NCBI RefSeq assembly: GCF_016741855.1
Contig: NZ_JAERRH010000002.1
Span: 372,001 to 436,000 of the forward strand
Direction: 5' to 3'
DNA: 64,000 bases
Source: Streptomyces musisoli
GTDB taxonomy: Bacteria; Actinomycetota; Actinomycetes; Streptomycetales; Streptomycetaceae
Under the pieces are notes generated by a model. That model had not been told where the DNA came from. It did no database searches and saw nothing but the letters and a program-made list of their open reading frames with translations. Positions 61,854-64,000 of the stretch are shown here, one piece after another. How positions within the stretch are numbered: position 1 is the first letter of the stretch; each line of letters opens with the position of its first letter. The position numbers and the translations under genes are program-made.

Positions 61854-63803
61854 TCACCGCCGGTACAGGGTGATGGAATGACCCACTTCGCCGACCGGCC
61901 GGCTGCTCGCGATCAGCTCGGCGAGCCTGCCACGCGCTTTGGCGACGGCCGAGTCCGACACCACCAGCAGCCCGTGCACCCGATCCGGCGGCACCGCGCG
62001 CGGATCGGCGGCACGGATGCCGTAGTACGACGGCACTCCGCTGCCCTTGTACACCAGCCACACCCGCTCCCCGGGATACCGTCCGCGCAGCCGGTCGGCG
62101 AGCCGGCCCAGATCCTGCCCCCAGTCCACGTTGGAGTCGTGCAGCAGCCGGTGGGTGTGCGCGGGGCCGCCGAACGCCTCGTTGGCGTACGGCAGGTAGT
62201 ACGGGAACGCGCGCAGCGAACTCAGCGCGGCGAACGCCACCAGCGCGCCGGTCAGGATCCTGTTCCACCGCCGGCGGAGCGTGAGCGCGCACGCCGCCGC
62301 CACCGCGAGGAACACCGGCACGAACAGCGCGTACCGGGTGCCGAAGTCCCGGGCCCCGGTCATCGCCGCCGCCAGCAGCACCACGGGCGGCAGCAGCAGA
62401 TAGGGCGCGGCGGGCCGCAGCGTCCGCCGCGCCGTGACGGCCACGGCACCGGCCGCGCCGAGCGCCAGCAGTCCGAGCGGCGTCTTCACCAGCAGCGCGG
62501 CCGGCAGGTAGTACCAGAGCGAACCGGTGTACAGGTGCCCGAACAGATAGCCCTGCCAGGGGTAGTCCTCCAGGCCGAACTGGACCCGCATTCCGGCCCG
62601 GTACGCCGGCGGTACGGGGAGAAGGTCCACCAGCCGGCCGCGCAGCCCCGCCACGGCCGGCACCGGCTCGGCGGGCGAGAACCGCATCCGGGGGTCGACG
62701 GCCAGATACGCGGCCCACACGACGGCCAGGGCCACGACCGCCACGACGGCCGCGCCCAGGAGAAGCACCGGCACCCGCCCCCGCCACAGCGCGACCGGCC
62801 CCCGTTCCCGCCACAGCGCCACCGGCCCCCGTTCCCCTCGGAGCGCGACCGGCTCCCGTTCCTCTCGAAGCGCCACCGGCCCCCGTTGCCCTCGGAGCGC
62901 CGCCACCCGGCCGCGTCGGAGTGCCACCGGCCGGCGTCCCCGCCGGAGCGCCGCGGTGATCCGGCCTCGTCCGGGGGGCGCCGGCGCCCGCTCCTGCCGG
63001 CCGGCCGGCGGTGATGCGTCACCGGGCCACCGGCGGATACGGCCGGACCGCCCCGCGACCCCGACCGACACCGCCGCCAGCGCCATGACCACCGGCACCG
63101 CGGGCAGGGCGCTCATCTTGGTCGCCACGGCCGCCCCCAGCGCCGCGCCCGCCGGCATCAGATACGGCACGGGCCGGAGCCGGGCCCGCCACACCAGCCA
63201 GACCGACGTCAGCACGAACCCGGTCGCCGGCAGGTCCAGCGTGGCCAGCGATCCGTGCGCGACCACATCGGGGGAGAAGGCGTACAGGGCGAGCGCGACC
63301 AGCCCGCCCGGCCCGCCCGTCAGGTCCCGGGCGAACGCGAAGACGACCAGCCCGAACAGCAGCGTCAGCGCGATCACCGGCAGCCGCGCCCACAGCATCA
63401 GCCGCCAGGGGTCGTTGCCCGACTCGTACAGCAGATGCCGGCCCACCTCCCCCTGCGTACCGGTGTACGACGGGTCGTAGTGCGGGTCGGCGACCGCGAC
63501 CCCCGCCGCGATCAGCAGCTTCCCGAGCGGGGGATGCTCGGGGTTGTAGCGCACCCGGTGCTCGCGCCGATAGTCGGTGGCCGTCGCGACGTACACCGGC
63601 TCGTCGATGGTGGGGGTCTGCTGGACGGCCGTGGTGACCATCGCCGCGGCCATCTGCGCCAGCATCAGGACGACCAGGAGCGGCAGCAGCCGGCGCCGGT
63701 GCCGGCGCAGCCGGGCGTACGGGCCCGCGCGGACCTGCCGCGGTGGTCCCGCGGCGGGAGCCTCGGGTGGTGTGAGGACCGGGTGCTGTTCGCGTGCCAT
63801 CAT
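61854..63803 (-). CDS. PMT/ArnT-type polyprenyl-phosphate-dependent glycosyltransferase
   Basis: 649 residues with about a dozen transmembrane segments. After a cytoplasmic N terminus comes a first membrane helix and the catalytic loop TPTIDEPVYVATATDYRREH, then NPEHPPLGKLL, both typical of PMT/GT39-type transferases that use a lipid-linked sugar. A large loop at residues about 280-345 has a 9-residue tandem repeat (RGPVALWRE-like). Such enzymes add mannose to secreted proteins or other surface glycans. Its ATG pair (MM) is at 63803; rpiR follows 78 bp downstream in the same direction. Confidence 0.9.
   Translation of the reverse strand: MMAREQHPVLTPPEAPAAGPPRQVRAGPYARLRRHRRRLLPLLVVLMLAQMAAAMVTTAVQQTPTIDEPVYVATATDYRREHRVRYNPEHPPLGKLLIAAGVAVADPHYDPSYTGTQGEVGRHLLYESGNDPWRLMLWARLPVIALTLLFGLVVFAFARDLTGGPGGLVALALYAFSPDVVAHGSLATLDLPATGFVLTSVWLVWRARLRPVPYLMPAGAALGAAVATKMSALPAVPVVMALAAVSVGVAGRSGRIRRWPGDASPPAGRQERAPAPPGRGRITAALRRGRRPVALRRGRVAALRGQRGPVALREEREPVALRGERGPVALWRERGPVALWRGRVPVLLLGAAVVAVVALAVVWAAYLAVDPRMRFSPAEPVPAVAGLRGRLVDLLPVPPAYRAGMRVQFGLEDYPWQGYLFGHLYTGSLWYYLPAALLVKTPLGLLALGAAGAVAVTARRTLRPAAPYLLLPPVVLLAAAMTGARDFGTRYALFVPVFLAVAAACALTLRRRWNRILTGALVAFAALSSLRAFPYYLPYANEAFGGPAHTHRLLHDSNVDWGQDLGRLADRLRGRYPGERVWLVYKGSGVPSYYGIRAADPRAVPPDRVHGLLVVSDSAVAKARGRLAELIASSRPVGEVGHSITLYRR
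62770..62955 (-). repeat. 27-bp coding minisatellite in the PMT transferase
   Basis: About seven units of nine (once eight) residues, R-G-[EQR]-R-[GE]-P-V-A-L with W/R variants, are encoded by 27-bp tandem copies in the loop before the membrane helix VPVLLLGAAVVAVVAL. The motif is absent from the conserved catalytic parts. Confidence 0.88.
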
Positions 63804-64000
63804 CCGCCCCGCGGTGGCACCCGCCGCGGGACGGCGGGAGGACTGGAGGGCCGGATCACGGCTCTACTGTCGCACCTGTCCCGCCACCGCGGGCGTCACC
63901 GCCGCACGAGTCGTACCGGCAGACCTTCTGCCTGCACACGGGTACGGCCCGCGGCCGTTCACGGTTCACCGCTGTCCGCTCGAACCTCCGGGCCGGCCGC

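Overview
This window is a stretch of actinobacterial chromosome, almost certainly from a Streptomyces or a very close relative. The pointers are very high GC with G/C at most third codon positions, frequent GTG starts, many 4-bp ATGA/GTGA gene overlaps, a mycothiol-dependent formaldehyde dehydrogenase (MscR type), and families I associate with Streptomyces (DUF6479, DUF574 methyltransferase, CU044_5270, SpoIIE-family PP2C phosphatases with PAS/GAF modules). I see no rRNA, tRNA, CRISPR array, prophage, transposase or complete insertion sequence.

Layout. 1-2262 is the 3' part of a SpoIIE-type phosphatase. 2457-6217 is an accessory respiratory island: a small protein and a solitary cytochrome b facing convergent ctaF-ctaD. 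A second cytochrome oxidase subunit I lies at 31492-33111, divergent from an ECF-like sigma factor and its CU044_5270 partner. 7006-13427 holds a MarR regulator with an isochorismatase-fold hydrolase, divergent across a 40-bp palindrome from an FAD/Fe-S oxidoreductase, an enolase-superfamily enzyme and an SDR. 14290-22187 is a seven-gene reverse-strand molybdenum hydroxylase operon (coxS-L-M-D-E-I-G order) whose large subunit has the form II motif AYRGAGR. 22391-24522 is a TetM/OtrA-like ribosome-protection gene with a 21-bp minisatellite, a frameshift and a possible leader peptide. 24606-29815 carries a secreted GH5 glycosidase, a secreted beta-propeller, a TetR regulator and a zinc alcohol dehydrogenase. 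29862-31106 is a UGT-like glycosyltransferase.

34825-36938 contains folD behind a ZTP riboswitch, an NTF2-like protein and small proteins. 37188-38905 is mscR plus an MBL hydrolase (formaldehyde detoxification). 39034-43733 has an SDR, a truncated SDR next to a 69-bp duplication, and a PLP decarboxylase divergent from a MocR regulator. 43882-49501 has an L,D-transpeptidase, a membrane-anchored S1 protease, a DUF574 methyltransferase, a MalY-type aminotransferase and an F420-type PPOX protein. 49523-54088 has a large secreted serine hydrolase with Calx-beta-like domains and a DUF35 Zn-ribbon/OB protein sharing an operator motif with a TetR gene. 54485-63803 has an ATP-grasp protein, a membrane PG-binding protein, a flavin reductase, an ANTAR-PAS-GAF-SpoIIE phosphatase, a conserved small protein, an RpiR regulator and a PMT-family glycosyltransferase.

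Themes. The operators and the riboswitch are the best-resolved regulatory signals: a MarR palindrome, a MocR inverted repeat, two TetR circuits and the ZTP aptamer. A second theme is coding minisatellites: four genes (coxE, the ribosome-protection gene, the flavin reductase and the PMT transferase) carry in-frame tandem repeats of 18, 21, 33 and 27 bp in linker positions. No single dramatic new system stands out. The most testable oddities are the frameshifted repeat-bearing ribosome-protection gene, the orphan respiratory paralogues, and the truncated SDR with its duplication.
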